Positions 34,598-45,423 are shown, counted from the stretch's first letter. The stretch: 64,000 bases of DNA from Jiella sonneratiae (GCF_017353515.1 NZ_JAFMPY010000004.1:248001-312000); one strand, 5' to 3'. Notes: generated by a model from the sequence alone, not told the origin. A program made the numbers and translations.

Positions 34598-36874
34598 ATG
34601 GACGCAATGGCCGAAATCCGGGCAACCTTCTTCGAGGAATGCGCCGAGCAGTTGGCGGACCTCGAGGCGGGACTTCTGGCGATCGAGAACGGGGAAGCGG
34701 ATTCCGACACCGTCAACGCCGTCTTCCGCGCCGTTCACTCGATCAAGGGCGGTGCCGGCGCGTTCAGCCTGGACGATCTCGTCCACTTCGCCCACGTCTT
34801 CGAGACGACCCTCGACGAAATGCGCTCGGGCCGTCTCGATTCCTCGGAAAAAGTCCTCAAGATCATGCTGCGCTCGGCCGACGCGCTGGCCGACCTCGTC
34901 ACGGTCGCCCGTGACGGCGGCTCGGCCGACGCCGAGCGCAATGCCGGCCTGATCGACGAGCTGAAGGGCCTCGTCGCCCTCGCCAAGGGCGAGGAGCCGC
35001 CGGCGCCGAAGGCGGCCGGCGCCAGCGCGCCCTCCGACGGCCCGGTCTACGACGACGGCATGGGCGATCTCGACTTCACCCCGGTCGCGGTCGATCTCGG
35101 CGACCTGATGGGCATCGGCGGCGACAACAGATTCCGCATCGTCTTCAAGCCGTCGCCGCGCATGTACGCCAAGGCCAACGAGGCCAACCGGGTGCTGCGC
35201 GACGTCTACACGCTGGGCGAGGCGAAGGTCGCCTGCAACATTTCGGAAGTGCCGCTGCTGCCGGCGATCGATCCGGAAGGCGCCTATCTCACCTTCACCA
35301 TCGAGCTTTCCACCGCCGAGTCCGAGGAAAAGGTCCGCGAGGTCTTCGAATTCGTCGAGTTCGACTGCGACCTGACGATCGAGGCCGTCCACGACGCACC
35401 GGACGGCGAGATCGACGCGGACGATCCCGACATCGCCGACATCCTCGCCCGCATCCGGGCGACGCCGGACGACGAGCCGCTGGAGACGCCGGCGAAGGAC
35501 GAGGAGGAGCCGAAGGACGCGCCCGAGATGCGCGAGCCCGAGGAGCCGAAGGCGACGGCCGCGGCGCCCGCCGCCAGGACCCCGGCACCCGCCCCGGCGG
35601 CTCCGGCAGCCGCCGCCAAGGCCGATGCCGGCGGCGACGGCAAGGGCGGCGCCGGCGGCGGCGCGGCCCAGACCATCCGCGTCGATCTCGAGCGCGTCGA
35701 CCGCCTCATCGATCTCGTCGGCGAACTGGTGATCCATCAGGTGATGCTGTCGCAGCGCGCCTATCAGGCCGGCCTTGCCCGGGCCTCGGACGTCGCCGTC
35801 GGCTTCGACGAGCTCGAACAGCTGACCCGCGAGATCCAGGACTCGGTCATGGCGATCCGCGCCCAGCCGGTGAAGTCGGTGTTCCAGCGCCTGCCGCGGC
35901 TGGTGCGCGAGGTCGCCGACATTTCCGGCAAGCAGGTCCGGCTGATCACCGAGGGCGAGTGGACCGAGGTCGACAAGACCGTGATCGAGCGGCTCGCCGA
36001 TCCGCTCACCCACATGATCCGCAACGCCATCGACCACGGCCTCGAAAAGCCCGCCGACCGCCTCGCCGCCGGCAAGGCCGAGGAAGGCGTCGTGCGCGTC
36101 GCGGCGATGCACCGCTCGGGCCGCATCGTCATCGAGATCTCCGACGACGGCGCCGGCATCAACCGCAAGCGCGTCAAGGAGATCGCCATCAAGAAGGGGC
36201 TGATCCCGGCCGAGGCGAACCTTTCGGACGAGGAGATCGACAACCTGATCTTCCTGCCCGGCTTCTCGACCGCCGAGAAGATCTCCTCGCTCTCCGGGCG
36301 CGGCGTCGGCATGGACGTCGTCAAGCGTTCGATCCAGGCCCTCGGCGGCCGCGTCTCGATCGCCTCCAAGCCCGGCCGCGGCTCGACTTTCACGATGAGC
36401 CTGCCGCTGACGCTCGCGGTGCTCGACGGCATGATCGTCTCGGTCGGCGACCAGACCGTGGTCGTGCCCCTGACCGCGATCATCGAGACGCTGCAGCCGA
36501 AGGCGAGCGAGGTGAAGAGCTTCGGCGGCGACGCCCGGCTCGTACAGGTCCGCGACACCTTCATGCCGCTCGTCGACGTCGCTCGCGAGCTCGGCTACTC
36601 CTACGAGCTGGCGAATGCCACCGGCGGCGTCGCGATCCTCGTCGAGGCCGAGAACGGCGCCCGTTCGGCGCTGCTCGTCGACGCCATCCAGGGCCAGCGG
36701 CAGGTGGTGATCAAGAGCCTCGAAGCCAATTACGGCCGCGTCCCGGGCATCGCCGCCGCGACGATCCTCGGCGACGGGCGGGTCGCGCTCATTCTCGACG
36801 TCGACGCGGTCGTCGCGACGTCGCGGGTCGAGGGCAATTTCTTCAACAGCGGCATGCAGCACGCAGCGGAGTGA
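34598..36874 (+). CDS. cheA: Chemotaxis histidine kinase CheA
   Basis: 758 residues with the full domain series. P1 Hpt has phospho-acceptor His47 ([12 protein letters not shown]). A P2-like CheY-binding domain covers about residues 155-265. An Ala/Pro/Glu-rich linker spans about 290-350. P3 dimerisation ([16 protein letters not shown]) begins near 370, the P4 ATPase has [16 protein letters not shown] and GRGVGMDVV, and the CheW-like P5 is the last ~140 residues. It passes phosphate to both CheYs and CheB. It follows cheY by 80 bp. Confidence 0.96.
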   Translation: MDAMAEIRATFFEECAEQLADLEAGLLAIENGEADSDTVNAVFRAVHSIKGGAGAFSLDDLVHFAHVFETTLDEMRSGRLDSSEKVLKIMLRSADALADLVTVARDGGSADAERNAGLIDELKGLVALAKGEEPPAPKAAGASAPSDGPVYDDGMGDLDFTPVAVDLGDLMGIGGDNRFRIVFKPSPRMYAKANEANRVLRDVYTLGEAKVACNISEVPLLPAIDPEGAYLTFTIELSTAESEEKVREVFEFVEFDCDLTIEAVHDAPDGEIDADDPDIADILARIRATPDDEPLETPAKDEEEPKDAPEMREPEEPKATAAAPAARTPAPAPAAPAAAAKADAGGDGKGGAGGGAAQTIRVDLERVDRLIDLVGELVIHQVMLSQRAYQAGLARASDVAVGFDELEQLTREIQDSVMAIRAQPVKSVFQRLPRLVREVADISGKQVRLITEGEWTEVDKTVIERLADPLTHMIRNAIDHGLEKPADRLAAGKAEEGVVRVAAMHRSGRIVIEISDDGAGINRKRVKEIAIKKGLIPAEANLSDEEIDNLIFLPGFSTAEKISSLSGRGVGMDVVKRSIQALGGRVSIASKPGRGSTFTMSLPLTLAVLDGMIVSVGDQTVVVPLTAIIETLQPKASEVKSFGGDARLVQVRDTFMPLVDVARELGYSYELANATGGVAILVEAENGARSALLVDAIQGQRQVVIKSLEANYGRVPGIAAATILGDGRVALILDVDAVVATSRVEGNFFNSGMQHAAE

Positions 36875-36879
36875 GCAGG

Positions 36880-37362
36880 ATGACGACGGTTTCGCCACCC
36901 CAGAACGACAATCGCAACGATCCGCGGTCGGCCCGCGAGCTCATCGCCTTCTGCATCGGCGAGCAGGAGTTCTGCGTCGACATCATGTCGGTGCGCGAGA
37001 TCCGCGGCTGGACGACGGCGACGCCGCTGCCGCATGCGCCCTCCTACGTGAACGGCGTGATCAACCTGCGCGGCGCGGTGCTGCCGATCGTCGATCTCGC
37101 CGCCCGGCTCGGCTTTCCCCGCACCGTGCCGACGGCCCGCAGCGTGATCATCGTCGTCAGGGTCGAGCAGCAGCTCTTCGGCCTCCTCGTCGATGCCGTG
37201 TCGGACATCCTGACGATCACCGACGACCTCCTGCAGCCGACGCCGGATCTCGCCTCGGACCTCGCCAAGACCTTCGTGCGCGGCGTCATGGCGATCGAGG
37301 GCCGGATGATCTCGCTGATCGCGACGGACAACGTGCTGCCGCCGTTCCAGGCTGCAGCCTGA
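36880..37362 (+). CDS. cheW: Chemotaxis coupling protein CheW
   Basis: 160-residue SH3-like adaptor linking receptors to CheA. Family segments: [44 protein letters not shown] and [15 protein letters not shown] 36880 lies 5 bp after the cheA stop. The frame is open far upstream through cheA, but that is shadow. Confidence 0.95.
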   Translation: MTTVSPPQNDNRNDPRSARELIAFCIGEQEFCVDIMSVREIRGWTTATPLPHAPSYVNGVINLRGAVLPIVDLAARLGFPRTVPTARSVIIVVRVEQQLFGLLVDAVSDILTITDDLLQPTPDLASDLAKTFVRGVMAIEGRMISLIATDNVLPPFQAAA

Positions 37363-37450
37363 CTTGAACTGAAGAGGCGGTCCCGGCCGGGACCGCTCCA
37401 GCCAATGCGTGGCGGCATGTAAGCGGCCCGCGGTCGAGGAGAGTAGGTCG

Positions 37451-38377
37451 GTGACGGCTACGCGTGAGTCCATGACGCACGTTTCGAGGCGGGCGGGCGC
37501 TGGCACCGCGTCGCTCGGCAACGGCGAGTTCCCGATGACCGAGGGAGACTTCGCGACCATCGCGAAGCTGCTCTACGAGGATGCGGGCATCTATCTCGCC
37601 GACACCAAGGCGACGTTCGTCTATTCGCGCCTGTCGAAGCGGCTGCGCGCCCTCGGCCTGCAGAGCTTCAAGGACTACTGCGCCCTCGTCCAGGACAAGG
37701 CCGGCGCCGGCGAGCGCACCTCGATGCTGGCATCGCTGACCACCAACGTCACGCACTTCTTCCGCGAGAAGCACCACTTCGACTTCCTGCGCGACAGCCT
37801 GCTGCCGCCGCTGCTCGACGCGGCGAAGCGCGGCGCGCGGGTGCGCATCTGGTCGGCGGGCTGCTCGATCGGCCACGAACCCTATTCGATCGCCATGACG
37901 ATCCTGTCGCTGATGCCGAGTGCGGCCGATCACGACGTCCGGATTCTCGCCAGCGACATCGACCCCAACGTCGTCGCCACCGGCAGGGCCGGCGTCTACG
38001 GCGCCAGCGCCCTCGAGAGCGTGCCGGTGGACCTGCGCCGCAAGTGGTTCCGCCCGAGCGTCACCGAGGGCGGCAGCCGCGGCCAGGCCGCGACGGAGAT
38101 GCAGTTCGAGGTGAGCGATGCGATGCGCGACCTCGTCGCCTTCCGCGAGCTCAACCTCAACGGCGAATGGCCGATGCGGGGCCAGTTCGACGCGATCTTC
38201 TGCCGCAACGTGACGATCTATTTCGACCAGCCGACGCGCGAGCGCGTCTGGAAGCGGTTCTGCGAAAGGATCCTGCCGAACGGCGTGTTGTTCATCGGCC
38301 ATTCCGAGCGGGTGACGGGGCCGGCCCTCGAGACCGTCGAGTTTCAGGGCAACACCTCCTACCGCAAGGTCCGGTGA
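37451..38377 (+). CDS. cheR: Chemotaxis protein methyltransferase CheR
   Basis: 308 residues. The N-terminal all-alpha CheR_N domain (MTEGDFATIAKLLYEDAGIYL) is followed by the SAM-binding domain with LTTNVTHFFRE, IWSAGCSIGHEPYSIAM and FCRNVTIYF. It methylates glutamates of receptors using SAM for adaptation. GTG 37451 is preferred because GAGGAGAG lies 8 nt upstream; ATG 37472 and 37535 are alternatives. Confidence 0.94.
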   Translation: MTATRESMTHVSRRAGAGTASLGNGEFPMTEGDFATIAKLLYEDAGIYLADTKATFVYSRLSKRLRALGLQSFKDYCALVQDKAGAGERTSMLASLTTNVTHFFREKHHFDFLRDSLLPPLLDAAKRGARVRIWSAGCSIGHEPYSIAMTILSLMPSAADHDVRILASDIDPNVVATGRAGVYGASALESVPVDLRRKWFRPSVTEGGSRGQAATEMQFEVSDAMRDLVAFRELNLNGEWPMRGQFDAIFCRNVTIYFDQPTRERVWKRFCERILPNGVLFIGHSERVTGPALETVEFQGNTSYRKVR

Positions 38378-38534
38378 CGGCGATGGCGGCCGGTCGCTGC
38401 GATCTGACGGCCGGACCGACATCGCATCGCCATGCGGGCGGCACCGCCCCGGCGGAAAGACCAGGAACATTGGGTAACGTGCAGCCGTCCGGAGATCCTC
38501 GCGAGGACCGCCGGTTCGCAGGGAAGGCGTGAAG

Positions 38535-39566
38535 ATGTGCGCAGCGAGCGTTCTTGTCGTCGATGATTCCGTCACCATGCGGGCGCTGATCAAGCATGCG
38601 CTGCGCAACGATCCGGACATCATCGTCGTCGGCGAGGCTTCGAACCCGTTCGAGGCCCGCGACAAGATGAAGGAACTCGACCCCGACGTGGTGACGCTCG
38701 ACGTCGAGATGCCGAACATGAACGGCATCGAGTTCCTGGAAAAGATCATGCGGCTGCGGCCGACGCCGGTGATCATGGTCTCGAACCTCACGGCGCCGGG
38801 CGCGGCGACGACGCTCGCGGCGCTGGAGATCGGCGCCTTCGACTGCATCGCCAAGCCGAGCGCCCGCGAGACGATGTTCAACGAGCTGCCCTCGCTCATC
38901 AAGGAGGCGGCCCGCGCCAAGGCCGGCATGGCACGGCGCCGCGGCGGCCCGGCGCTGCCTCGCCAGGCGGAAAGCGAGCCGGTGCGCGGCCGCCGCGGCC
39001 ACCTGCCGGATCTCATCGCCATCGGTTCCTCCACCGGGGGCGTCGAGGCGCTGATGCAGGTGCTGGCGGAATTTCCGGCCGACTGCCCTCCGACGGTGAT
39101 CGTCCAGCATCTGCCGGCCGCCTTCACCGGCTCCTTCGCGGCGCGGCTCGACCGGGTGTCGCGCGCCCGCGTCAGCGAGGCGAAGGGCGGCGAGCCGCTG
39201 CTGCCGGGTCACATCTACCTCGCGCCCGGCGGCGGACGCCACATGGTGGTCAAGCCCGGCGCGCGGCCGTCGGTGGCCCTGATCGAAGGCGAGACCGTCT
39301 CCGGGCACCGGCCCTCGGTCGACGTCCTGTTCGGGTCGGTCGCCAAGAACTTCAGCGGTTCGACCTGCGGCGTCATCCTCACCGGCATGGGGCGCGACGG
39401 CGCCCAGGGACTGCTCGAAATGCGCCGGCAAGGCGCCGCGACGCTCGGCCAGGACGAGGAGAGCTCGCTCGTCTACGGCATGCCGCGCGTTGCCAACGAG
39501 ATCGGCGCCGTGGCGCGTCAGTTGCCCCTGGCACGGATCGCGAAGCAGATCTTCAATGGGAGTTAA
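38535..39566 (+). CDS. cheB: Chemotaxis response regulator protein-glutamate methylesterase CheB
   Basis: 343 residues. The N-terminal receiver has Asp11 and phospho-acceptor Asp56 (TLDVEMPNMNG). The C-terminal esterase (about 155-343) has the catalytic serine in IGSSTGGVEAL, histidine in QHLP and aspartate in LTGMGRDGAQG. It removes receptor methyl groups when phosphorylated by CheA. GGGAAGG fits ATG 38535 better than GTG 38529, which is also possible. Confidence 0.95.
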   Translation: MCAASVLVVDDSVTMRALIKHALRNDPDIIVVGEASNPFEARDKMKELDPDVVTLDVEMPNMNGIEFLEKIMRLRPTPVIMVSNLTAPGAATTLAALEIGAFDCIAKPSARETMFNELPSLIKEAARAKAGMARRRGGPALPRQAESEPVRGRRGHLPDLIAIGSSTGGVEALMQVLAEFPADCPPTVIVQHLPAAFTGSFAARLDRVSRARVSEAKGGEPLLPGHIYLAPGGGRHMVVKPGARPSVALIEGETVSGHRPSVDVLFGSVAKNFSGSTCGVILTGMGRDGAQGLLEMRRQGAATLGQDEESSLVYGMPRVANEIGAVARQLPLARIAKQIFNGS

Positions 39567-39653
39567 CACTCGGAGAAACCAACGAATTCGCGACCGAATG
39601 AGAGACTTCGTTCATCAAATTCGTGTCTACTCGGCCTCGGAAGGAATAACGCC

Positions 39654-40043
39654 ATGAGCATCGCAGATCATCTCAAAGTCCTCATCGTCGACGACCATCG
39701 AACCAGTCGCATGCTGATTCGCGACGCGTTGGAGCAGCTCGGCATCAAGCAGATCGTCTTTGCCTGCGATGGCGAGGAAGCGCTGAAGGCGATGATGCAG
39801 ACCCCGTGCCACATCATCATCTCGGACTTCAACATGCCGAAGCTGGACGGGATCCAGCTTCTCAAGGCGATCCGGTCCTACGGTGCCACCAAGAAGACCC
39901 CGTTCATCATCCTGACGTCGAAGGGCGATCGCGAGCTGGTCATGAAGGCGGCGCAGCTCGGCGTGAACAACTTCCTTGCCAAGCCGATCACCGTGCCGGT
40001 CCTGAAGAAGACCATCGAAGCCGTCGTGGGGCGTCTGCAATGA
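39654..40043 (+). CDS. CheY-like response regulator (second copy)
   Basis: 129-residue receiver with Asp13/Asp14, phospho-acceptor Asp58 ([11 protein letters not shown]), Thr in ILTSK and Lys in [12 protein letters not shown]. By position (after cheB, before cheD) it is the equivalent of S. meliloti CheY2, the form that acts on the flagellar motor. Its 3' end overlaps cheD. Confidence 0.93.
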   Translation: MSIADHLKVLIVDDHRTSRMLIRDALEQLGIKQIVFACDGEEALKAMMQTPCHIIISDFNMPKLDGIQLLKAIRSYGATKKTPFIILTSKGDRELVMKAAQLGVNNFLAKPITVPVLKKTIEAVVGRLQ

Positions 40044-40579
40044 TCACCGGCGGGCGACCCAACCGCATCCACATCATGCAGGGCGAAGCGCGCGTCGAGC
40101 GCGGCGAGGACACCGTCCTCACCACGCTGCTCGGCTCCTGCGTCGCCGCCTGCATCCGCGATCCGGGTGCCGGCGTCGGCGGCATGAACCACTTCCTCCT
40201 GCCGGGCAGCGGCGGAAGCGAGGCGGGCCGCGCCGAGAGCTTCGGCCTCTATCTGATGGAAGTGCTGATCAACGGCCTCCTCAATCGCGGCGCCCGCCGC
40301 GGCCATCTCGAAGCCAAGCTCTTCGGCGGCGCGCGCACGGTCGACGGCCTCTCCGACGTCGGCGCCAAGAACGGCGCCTTCGCCGAGCGCTTCCTGCAGA
40401 TGGAGAACATCCGCTATCTCGGCGGCTCCCTTGGCGGCACGCGCGGCCGCAGGATCGAATACTGGCCGCATTCCGGCCGGGCGCGGCAGATCTTCTTCGA
40501 GGACACCGCGATGCCGAAGATTCCGGTCGCGGCTCCCGTGCGGGCGCCTCAGTCGATCGGCGACGTCGATCTCTTCTGA
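40040..40579 (+). CDS. cheD: Chemoreceptor glutamine deamidase CheD
   Basis: 179 residues. The catalytic triad is visible as Thr28/29 and Cys34 in [14 protein letters not shown] and His51 in [19 protein letters not shown] and [15 protein letters not shown] are further family segments. It converts receptor Gln to Glu. ATG 40040 overlaps the preceding stop (ATGA). Confidence 0.95.
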   Translation: MITGGRPNRIHIMQGEARVERGEDTVLTTLLGSCVAACIRDPGAGVGGMNHFLLPGSGGSEAGRAESFGLYLMEVLINGLLNRGARRGHLEAKLFGGARTVDGLSDVGAKNGAFAERFLQMENIRYLGGSLGGTRGRRIEYWPHSGRARQIFFEDTAMPKIPVAAPVRAPQSIGDVDLF

Positions 40580-40657
40580 TCGCTCAGGGGCGCGGCGCCG
40601 ACGAGATCGTGCCGCGACCGCAGTGCTTATCTTCTACCGGACAGATCGAGAGCTCCG

Positions 40658-41017
40658 ATGACGACCCTTCCCCTCTCCAGCCTGCTGCAGATCCTGGCCG
40701 AGGAATTGCGGGCTCTCGCCGTCACGACCGAGGAAATGCACCACCTGGTCTGCCACGAGCATCTGTCGCACGATCCGGACTACATCCGGGCCGTCCAGCG
40801 GATCGACCACACGACCCAGGTGCTCGACAACCTGTCTGCCTTCGTCTCCGCCGTCGGCGACGAGACCGTCGACGGCTGGTCGATCACCATCGGGCCGGCG
40901 CTGAACACGATCCGGCTGGCCGAGCTGAAGCGGCGCCTCCACAAGGCCGACATCGACGATGTGGCGGCCGCCAACGACGATGTCGACGACGACGGCGAAC
41001 TGGAACTGTTCGGCTGA
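40658..41017 (+). CDS. cheT: CheT-like small chemotaxis-operon protein
   Basis: 119 residues, mostly alpha-helical. The N-terminal half is LLQILAEELRALAVTTEEMHHLVC and the C-terminus is very acidic (DDVAAANDDVDDDGELELFG). In S. meliloti the last gene of the che operon, after cheD, encodes CheT, reported to contribute to signal termination and adaptation. This gene holds that place and size. The identity is by position, so only moderately sure. A strong terminator hairpin follows at 41119. Confidence 0.7.
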   Translation: MTTLPLSSLLQILAEELRALAVTTEEMHHLVCHEHLSHDPDYIRAVQRIDHTTQVLDNLSAFVSAVGDETVDGWSITIGPALNTIRLAELKRRLHKADIDDVAAANDDVDDDGELELFG

Positions 41018-41118
41018 CGTGACGCAGGAGGGCGGCTTTCCGAGGGCTGCCCTTTCAATCGCATGGCCGGCGGGCGCCTTGCCGAGGGGCGCGTTCCGGC
41101 CCGGCACCGAACAGACCA

Positions 41119-41150
41119 AAGGCCAGCGGCGAGACCTCGCCGCTGGCCTT
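41119..41150. terminator. Bidirectional terminator between the che operon and cfa
   Basis: AAGGCCAGCGGCGAG, loop AC, CTCGCCGCTGGCCTT: a perfect 15-bp stem in the gap between two convergent genes. Paired A and T runs at the two ends serve both directions. Confidence 0.85.
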
Positions 41151-41197
41151 CCTCGTTTCGGCGTCCGGCCTTGCGGACGCGCCGGCAGCCTCGCGGC

Positions 41198-42499
41198 CTA
41201 TTCCGCCGCCTCGCGCCCGGCGAGTTCCGCCGCCGCGGGCTCCTTCCGGCCGGCGACGGCGCGGCAGGCGCGCTGGTCGAGGGTGCGCAGCCGCTCTTCT
41301 TCGGCGCCCATATAGCCGCGGACGATCGGCAGGGCGTCGAGCCGCTTGACGAACTGCAGCTGGAACACGACGAGGTTCTGCCAGCGGAAGGCGGTCTCGG
41401 AGGCGGCGAGATAGAACTCCCACATCCGGCAGAAGCGCTCGTCGTAGAGCGCCTTCGCCTCGTCGCGCCGGGACAGGAAGCGCTCCCGCCAGTGCTTCAG
41501 CGTCTCGGCATAATGCGTCCTGAGGATCTCGACGTCGCTGATGATCAGGCCGCTGCGCTCGGCGGCGGCCATGACCTCGGACAGCGAAGGGATGTAGCCG
41601 CCGGGAAAGATGTATTTCTGGATGAAGGAGTTGGTGTTGCCGGGCGGATCGTAGCGGCCGATCGTGTGGAGCAGCATCACGCCGTCCTCCTTCAGGATCT
41701 CGGCGCAATGGGCGAAGAAGGCGTCGTAGAAGCCGACGCCGACATGCTCGAACATGCCGACCGAGACGATCCTGTCGAACGGCCCCTCCGTCCTGCGGTA
41801 GTCCTGCAGGCGGAAGTCGGTCCGTTCGGCGAGGCCGGCCTCGGCGGCCCGCTGCCGGGCGATCGCCAGCTGCTCGTCGGACAGCGTCACGCCGACGACG
41901 TCGGCGCCGAGATTGCGGGCGAGATAGAGCCCCATGCCGCCCCAGCCGCAGCCGATGTCGAGGACGCGCATATCCTCGCGGTCGACATGCAGCTTGGCGG
42001 CGATGTGGCGCTTCTTGGCGAGCTGCGCCTCCTCGAGCGTCGCGTCGGGGCGCTCGAAATAGGCGCAGGAATACTGCCGGTCCTCGTCGAGGAACAGGTC
42101 GTAGAGCGCGCCGGACAGGTCGTAGTGATGCTTGACGTTGGAGCGCGCGCGGGTCGGCGTGTTGTACTGCACGATCCGGCGGGCGACGTGGCGCATCTTT
42201 TCGATGGCACGCATCCAGCGCCGGCTGGTCGCGTAGTTGCCGGCGTTGCGGAATATCACCGCGAGGACGTCGTAGACGCTCCCTTCGAGGACGTCCGCTT
42301 CGCCGTTCATGAAGATTTCGCCGAACTTCAGACTGGGATTGAGCGCGACCGCTCTTTCGGCCTTTCGGGAATTGAAGCGGATCGCGACGGGCGTTCCCGT
42401 GTGGTCGCCCCAGTTGTGGCGCACGCCGTCGGCATCGATGATGGTGAAGTCGCCGGTCTGGATGAGGGTGTCGACATAGTATTTCAGAATGCGGTTCAT
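41198..42499 (-). CDS. cfa: Cyclopropane-fatty-acyl-phospholipid synthase
   Basis: 433-residue SAM-dependent enzyme that adds a methylene bridge to unsaturated acyl chains of membrane phospholipids. An N-terminal lipid-binding part (about 1-120) precedes the methyltransferase: VKHHYDLSGALYDLFLDEDRQYSCAYF in pieces, VLDIGCGWGGMGLYLA (motif I), SVGMFEHVG and FPGGYIPSL. Such enzymes typically act at stationary phase or under acid stress. It is alone between terminators. Confidence 0.95.
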   Translation of the reverse strand: MNRILKYYVDTLIQTGDFTIIDADGVRHNWGDHTGTPVAIRFNSRKAERAVALNPSLKFGEIFMNGEADVLEGSVYDVLAVIFRNAGNYATSRRWMRAIEKMRHVARRIVQYNTPTRARSNVKHHYDLSGALYDLFLDEDRQYSCAYFERPDATLEEAQLAKKRHIAAKLHVDREDMRVLDIGCGWGGMGLYLARNLGADVVGVTLSDEQLAIARQRAAEAGLAERTDFRLQDYRRTEGPFDRIVSVGMFEHVGVGFYDAFFAHCAEILKEDGVMLLHTIGRYDPPGNTNSFIQKYIFPGGYIPSLSEVMAAAERSGLIISDVEILRTHYAETLKHWRERFLSRRDEAKALYDERFCRMWEFYLAASETAFRWQNLVVFQLQFVKRLDALPIVRGYMGAEEERLRTLDQRACRAVAGRKEPAAAELAGREAAE

Positions 42500-42780
42500 G
42501 GCGCCGATCTCCTGGCAACAGCCGTCGGAGCGCCGGGCGAGCAGCGGAAAGCCTTGAGAACCTTGATCGGTCCGGGTGCCCGTTGCGAGAAACCCGCACC
42601 GTCGAGCCGAGAAGGACGGCCCGGCCCCTCCCGGCTCGGCCGTGCCATCCCCCGTGTCCCCGCGGAGTGCATTCAGATGGTCGCCCGAGGCTCCAGAGAC
42701 CGCGGCGGCTGGACAATGCCGTCGGGTACTGGTTGCTCGTTCAAACTTTGCATCGAGAATCTTAAGGACACAAACGCATA
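42500..42780. other. Upstream region of cfa
   Basis: About 280 bases between the cfa start and the rplI terminator (the whole gap to rplI is 346 bases). No gene was seen. It should hold the cfa promoter. GGCTCGGCCGTGCC-type GC-rich repeats are present near 42600-42650. Confidence 0.4.
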
Positions 42781-42782
42781 TG

Positions 42783-42806
42783 AAAAGAGCCCCGCCGCGA
42801 CGGGGC
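42783..42806 (-). terminator. Rho-independent terminator of the rpsF-rplI operon
   Basis: Read on the minus strand: GCCCCG-TCGCGG-CGGGGC, then TCTTTT. A 6-bp stem plus a U-run, 40 bp after the rplI stop. Confidence 0.75.
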
Positions 42807-42845
42807 CCCCATTTTCGACATCAAAACGACATCGATGCGCTGTTT

Positions 42846-43436
42846 TCACGAAGCCGGCTGTTCATCTTCGCCTTCCGCCTCGGCTTCCTCGTCGAGGATC
42901 TCCTCCTCCTGGGCGTAGTCGGGCTCGTCGGCACCGTAGATTGCGTCGGCCGAGGTGAGGTCCTCGCCGCGCGCCTGGCGCTCGGCCTCGTCCGGCGAAC
43001 GGGCGACGTTCAGCTTCACCTCCACCGACACTTCCGGATGCAGGCTGATCTCGACGGCGTGGATGCCGATCGACTTGATCGGCTGATTGAGCTCGACCTG
43101 GTTGCGCCCGATCTTGAAGTCCTCGGCGGCGAGGATCTCGGCGATGTCGCGGGTCGAGACGGAGCCGTAGAGCTGGCCGGTCTCGCCGGCCGAGCGGACG
43201 ACGACGAAGATCCGGCCGTCGAGCGTCTCGGCAACGCCGCGGGCCTCGGTCTTGCGCTCCTCGTTGCGCTGGACGAGCTGGGCCTTCTGGGCCTCGAAGC
43301 GGGCGCGGTTGGCCTCGTTGGCGCGCAGCGCGCGCCCGGTCGGCAGCAGGTAGTTGCGCGCATAGCCGTCGCGGACGCGGACGGTTTCGCCCATCTGGCC
43401 GAGCCTGGCGATGCGTTCGAGCAGGATCACTTGCAT
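42846..43436 (-). CDS. rplI: 50S ribosomal protein L9
   Basis: 196 residues. The N-terminal domain is [32 protein letters not shown], the L9 signature, followed by the long connecting helix and a C-terminal domain (about 75-150). An acidic tail of ~45 residues ([16 protein letters not shown]) is longer than in E. coli L9 (149 aa) but usual for this group. AAGGA precedes ATG 43436. It is the last gene of the operon. Confidence 0.97.
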   Translation of the reverse strand: MQVILLERIARLGQMGETVRVRDGYARNYLLPTGRALRANEANRARFEAQKAQLVQRNEERKTEARGVAETLDGRIFVVVRSAGETGQLYGSVSTRDIAEILAAEDFKIGRNQVELNQPIKSIGIHAVEISLHPEVSVEVKLNVARSPDEAERQARGEDLTSADAIYGADEPDYAQEEEILDEEAEAEGEDEQPAS

Positions 43437-43494
43437 GGTCTGATTCCTTGTTTCTGGTTGCTGGATCGAGGGGGCGCCGCGGGCCGGGCCGGGA

Positions 43495-44463
43495 TCATCG
43501 CCGGGGCGGCGAGCGCATCCGCTTCACCGTGTCGTAGACGCCGAAAATGGTGAAGAGGAACATCGGAAAGGAAAGGATGGCGATCGCGGCATAGGTGGCG
43601 AAGAGCAGCAGACCGCGATTGGAGCGCCCGCGCGTGCGGGCGTGAAACTGCGCCAGCCCGACGAAGGTGAAGGCCATGCCGAAGGCACCGCAGACCGCGA
43701 GGGCGAGGTGCTCGACGGTTCCGGGGAAAAAGCTCGCGGCGAGCGCCGCGCCGAACACGACGAGGGCGAGCGGCGGCAGATGCAGGGCCGTCGGCAGGTC
43801 GTCCTTCGGGCGCGGCAGGCGGTCGGAAATGCGGGTGATCCAGGCGGCGAGATAGAGGCCGACCGAGAGCACCAGCGTCAGCACGGCCGGCTGGACCAGC
43901 GGCACCAGCGACAGAAGCAGCGTCGCCACGGCGTCGAGATCGCCGTCGCTCATCTGGCCGGCATTGCCGCTCTGGCGCAGGGCGTCGACGATCTCCGGCT
44001 TCAGCGCCTCGACGTCGTAGCCGAGATACCAGCCGAGGCCGATGCAGGCGAGGGCGGCCATCAGCGCGATGGCGAAGAGGATGCGCTCGACCGGGAACCA
44101 CAAGAGCGCGGGCCGGCCGCCATCCGCGACTTTGACGCCGGGTCGCGGCGGCAAAATCTCACCCTCCGCCGCGGGCCGCGCGAGGCCGGCCATGTGGCCG
44201 GCGATCGCGGCCGGCAGGGTCATCGCGACGAAGACCAGCAGGCCGCCGGAAACGATGCCGGACAGGGTCGAGACGAGGACGGCCGAGACGATCGCCGCGA
44301 TGAAGCCGGCGAGACTGCCCCAGCCGAGGCTGACGATGAACACCGGGATCGGCGCTGCGAGCGCCAGCGAGACGGCCGAGCCCGACTGCAGGACGAGCCC
44401 GAGAAACAGAAGCGCGCTGGCTGCGCCCGCCGCGGCGGCTATGAGAAGCTTCGAAGGGGTCAT
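43495..44463 (-). CDS. DUF2232 family membrane protein
   Basis: 322 residues with about eight hydrophobic segments. The gene sits between rpsR and rplI, as it does across the Hyphomicrobiales. Function is unknown; similar proteins resemble S-component-like or MreD-like membrane proteins. It starts 220 bp after rpsR, so it may have its own promoter as well. Confidence 0.88.
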   Translation of the reverse strand: MTPSKLLIAAAAGAASALLFLGLVLQSGSAVSLALAAPIPVFIVSLGWGSLAGFIAAIVSAVLVSTLSGIVSGGLLVFVAMTLPAAIAGHMAGLARPAAEGEILPPRPGVKVADGGRPALLWFPVERILFAIALMAALACIGLGWYLGYDVEALKPEIVDALRQSGNAGQMSDGDLDAVATLLLSLVPLVQPAVLTLVLSVGLYLAAWITRISDRLPRPKDDLPTALHLPPLALVVFGAALAASFFPGTVEHLALAVCGAFGMAFTFVGLAQFHARTRGRSNRGLLLFATYAAIAILSFPMFLFTIFGVYDTVKRMRSPPRR

Positions 44464-44683
44464 CGCCTGGTCGCTGTCCTGCGCATCTCGCAGTTAGAGG
44501 CCGGAAGCGGCCCCAACTCGATCGCCGGCGGGCCCTGCCGCCGCGATCGTGGTCTTTCATCGGTCTTGTCTTTTATATGCCACGCGCGGTCGCCCGCGCG
44601 CAGCCTGCTCCGATCGGTCCGCCCGCGGGCCGCGCCGATGCGCGCCGCCGCGGGTGAGGCGCCGGAAAGCCCGGCGCGGCGCC

Positions 44684-44932
44684 TTACTTGATCACGTAGG
44701 GCAGCAGACCGAGGAAGCGGGCGCGCTTGATCGCCCGGGCGAGGGCGCGCTGGTTCTTCTGCGACACGGCGGTGATGCGCGACGGCACGATCTTGCCGCG
44801 CTCGGAGATGTAGCGCTGCAGCAGCCGGATGTCCTTGTAGTCGATCTTCGGCGACTCGGCGCCGGAGAACGGATCGGACTTGCGGCGGCGGTGGAACGGC
44901 CGGCGGGTGGGAAGCTGGGCGATGTCGACCAT
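44684..44932 (-). CDS. rpsR: 30S ribosomal protein S18
   Basis: 82 residues. [42 protein letters not shown] (in pieces) and [17 protein letters not shown] are diagnostic. It binds S6 in the platform of the small subunit. Only 6 bp separate it from the rpsF stop. Confidence 0.97.
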   Translation of the reverse strand: MVDIAQLPTRRPFHRRRKSDPFSGAESPKIDYKDIRLLQRYISERGKIVPSRITAVSQKNQRALARAIKRARFLGLLPYVIK

Positions 44933-44938
44933 GTGCGC

Positions 44939-45394
44939 TTACTCCGAATCGTGGTCACGGTTGCGGCGGGGGCGATCGTCGTCGCGGTCCCGGTCGCGGC
45001 GCGGGCCGCGGTCGCCGCGATCCCCCCGCTCACCGCGATCGCCACGGTCACCACCCCGGCGCGGACGGTCGTCGCGCTTCTGCATCATCGCCGACGGCCC
45101 GTCCTCGTGCTGCTCGACGCGGATCGTCATGTAGCGCAGGACGTCCTCGTTGAAGCGCATGAGCCGCTCCAGCTCGTCGACCGCCGTCGAGGGCGCGTCG
45201 ATGTTGAGCAGCGTGTAATACGCCTTGCGGTTCTTCTTGATGCGGTAGGCGAGGGTCTTCAGCCCCCAGTTCTCGACCTTGAGAACCTTGCCGCCGTTGT
45301 TTTCCAGAATGCCCCGGAACGTTTCCACCAGCTGGTCGACCTGCTGGTTCGAAATGTCCTGGCGCGAGAGGAACACGTGCTCGTAGAGAGCCAT
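44939..45394 (-). CDS. rpsF: 30S ribosomal protein S6
   Basis: 151 residues. [26 protein letters not shown] and [21 protein letters not shown] are S6 hallmarks. A C-terminal tail of ~45 residues is an Arg/Asp repeat ([18 protein letters not shown]), as in other rhizobia. ATG 45394 is chosen; the frame to 45544 is not conserved-looking. It opens the operon. Its leader (45395 to about 45603) may carry an S6:S18 autoregulatory structure. Confidence 0.97.
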   Translation of the reverse strand: MALYEHVFLSRQDISNQQVDQLVETFRGILENNGGKVLKVENWGLKTLAYRIKKNRKAYYTLLNIDAPSTAVDELERLMRFNEDVLRYMTIRVEQHEDGPSAMMQKRDDRPRRGGDRGDRGERGDRGDRGPRRDRDRDDDRPRRNRDHDSE

Positions 45395-45423
45395 TCGCGA
45401 TACGCCTTTCTTCCAATTGGGCC

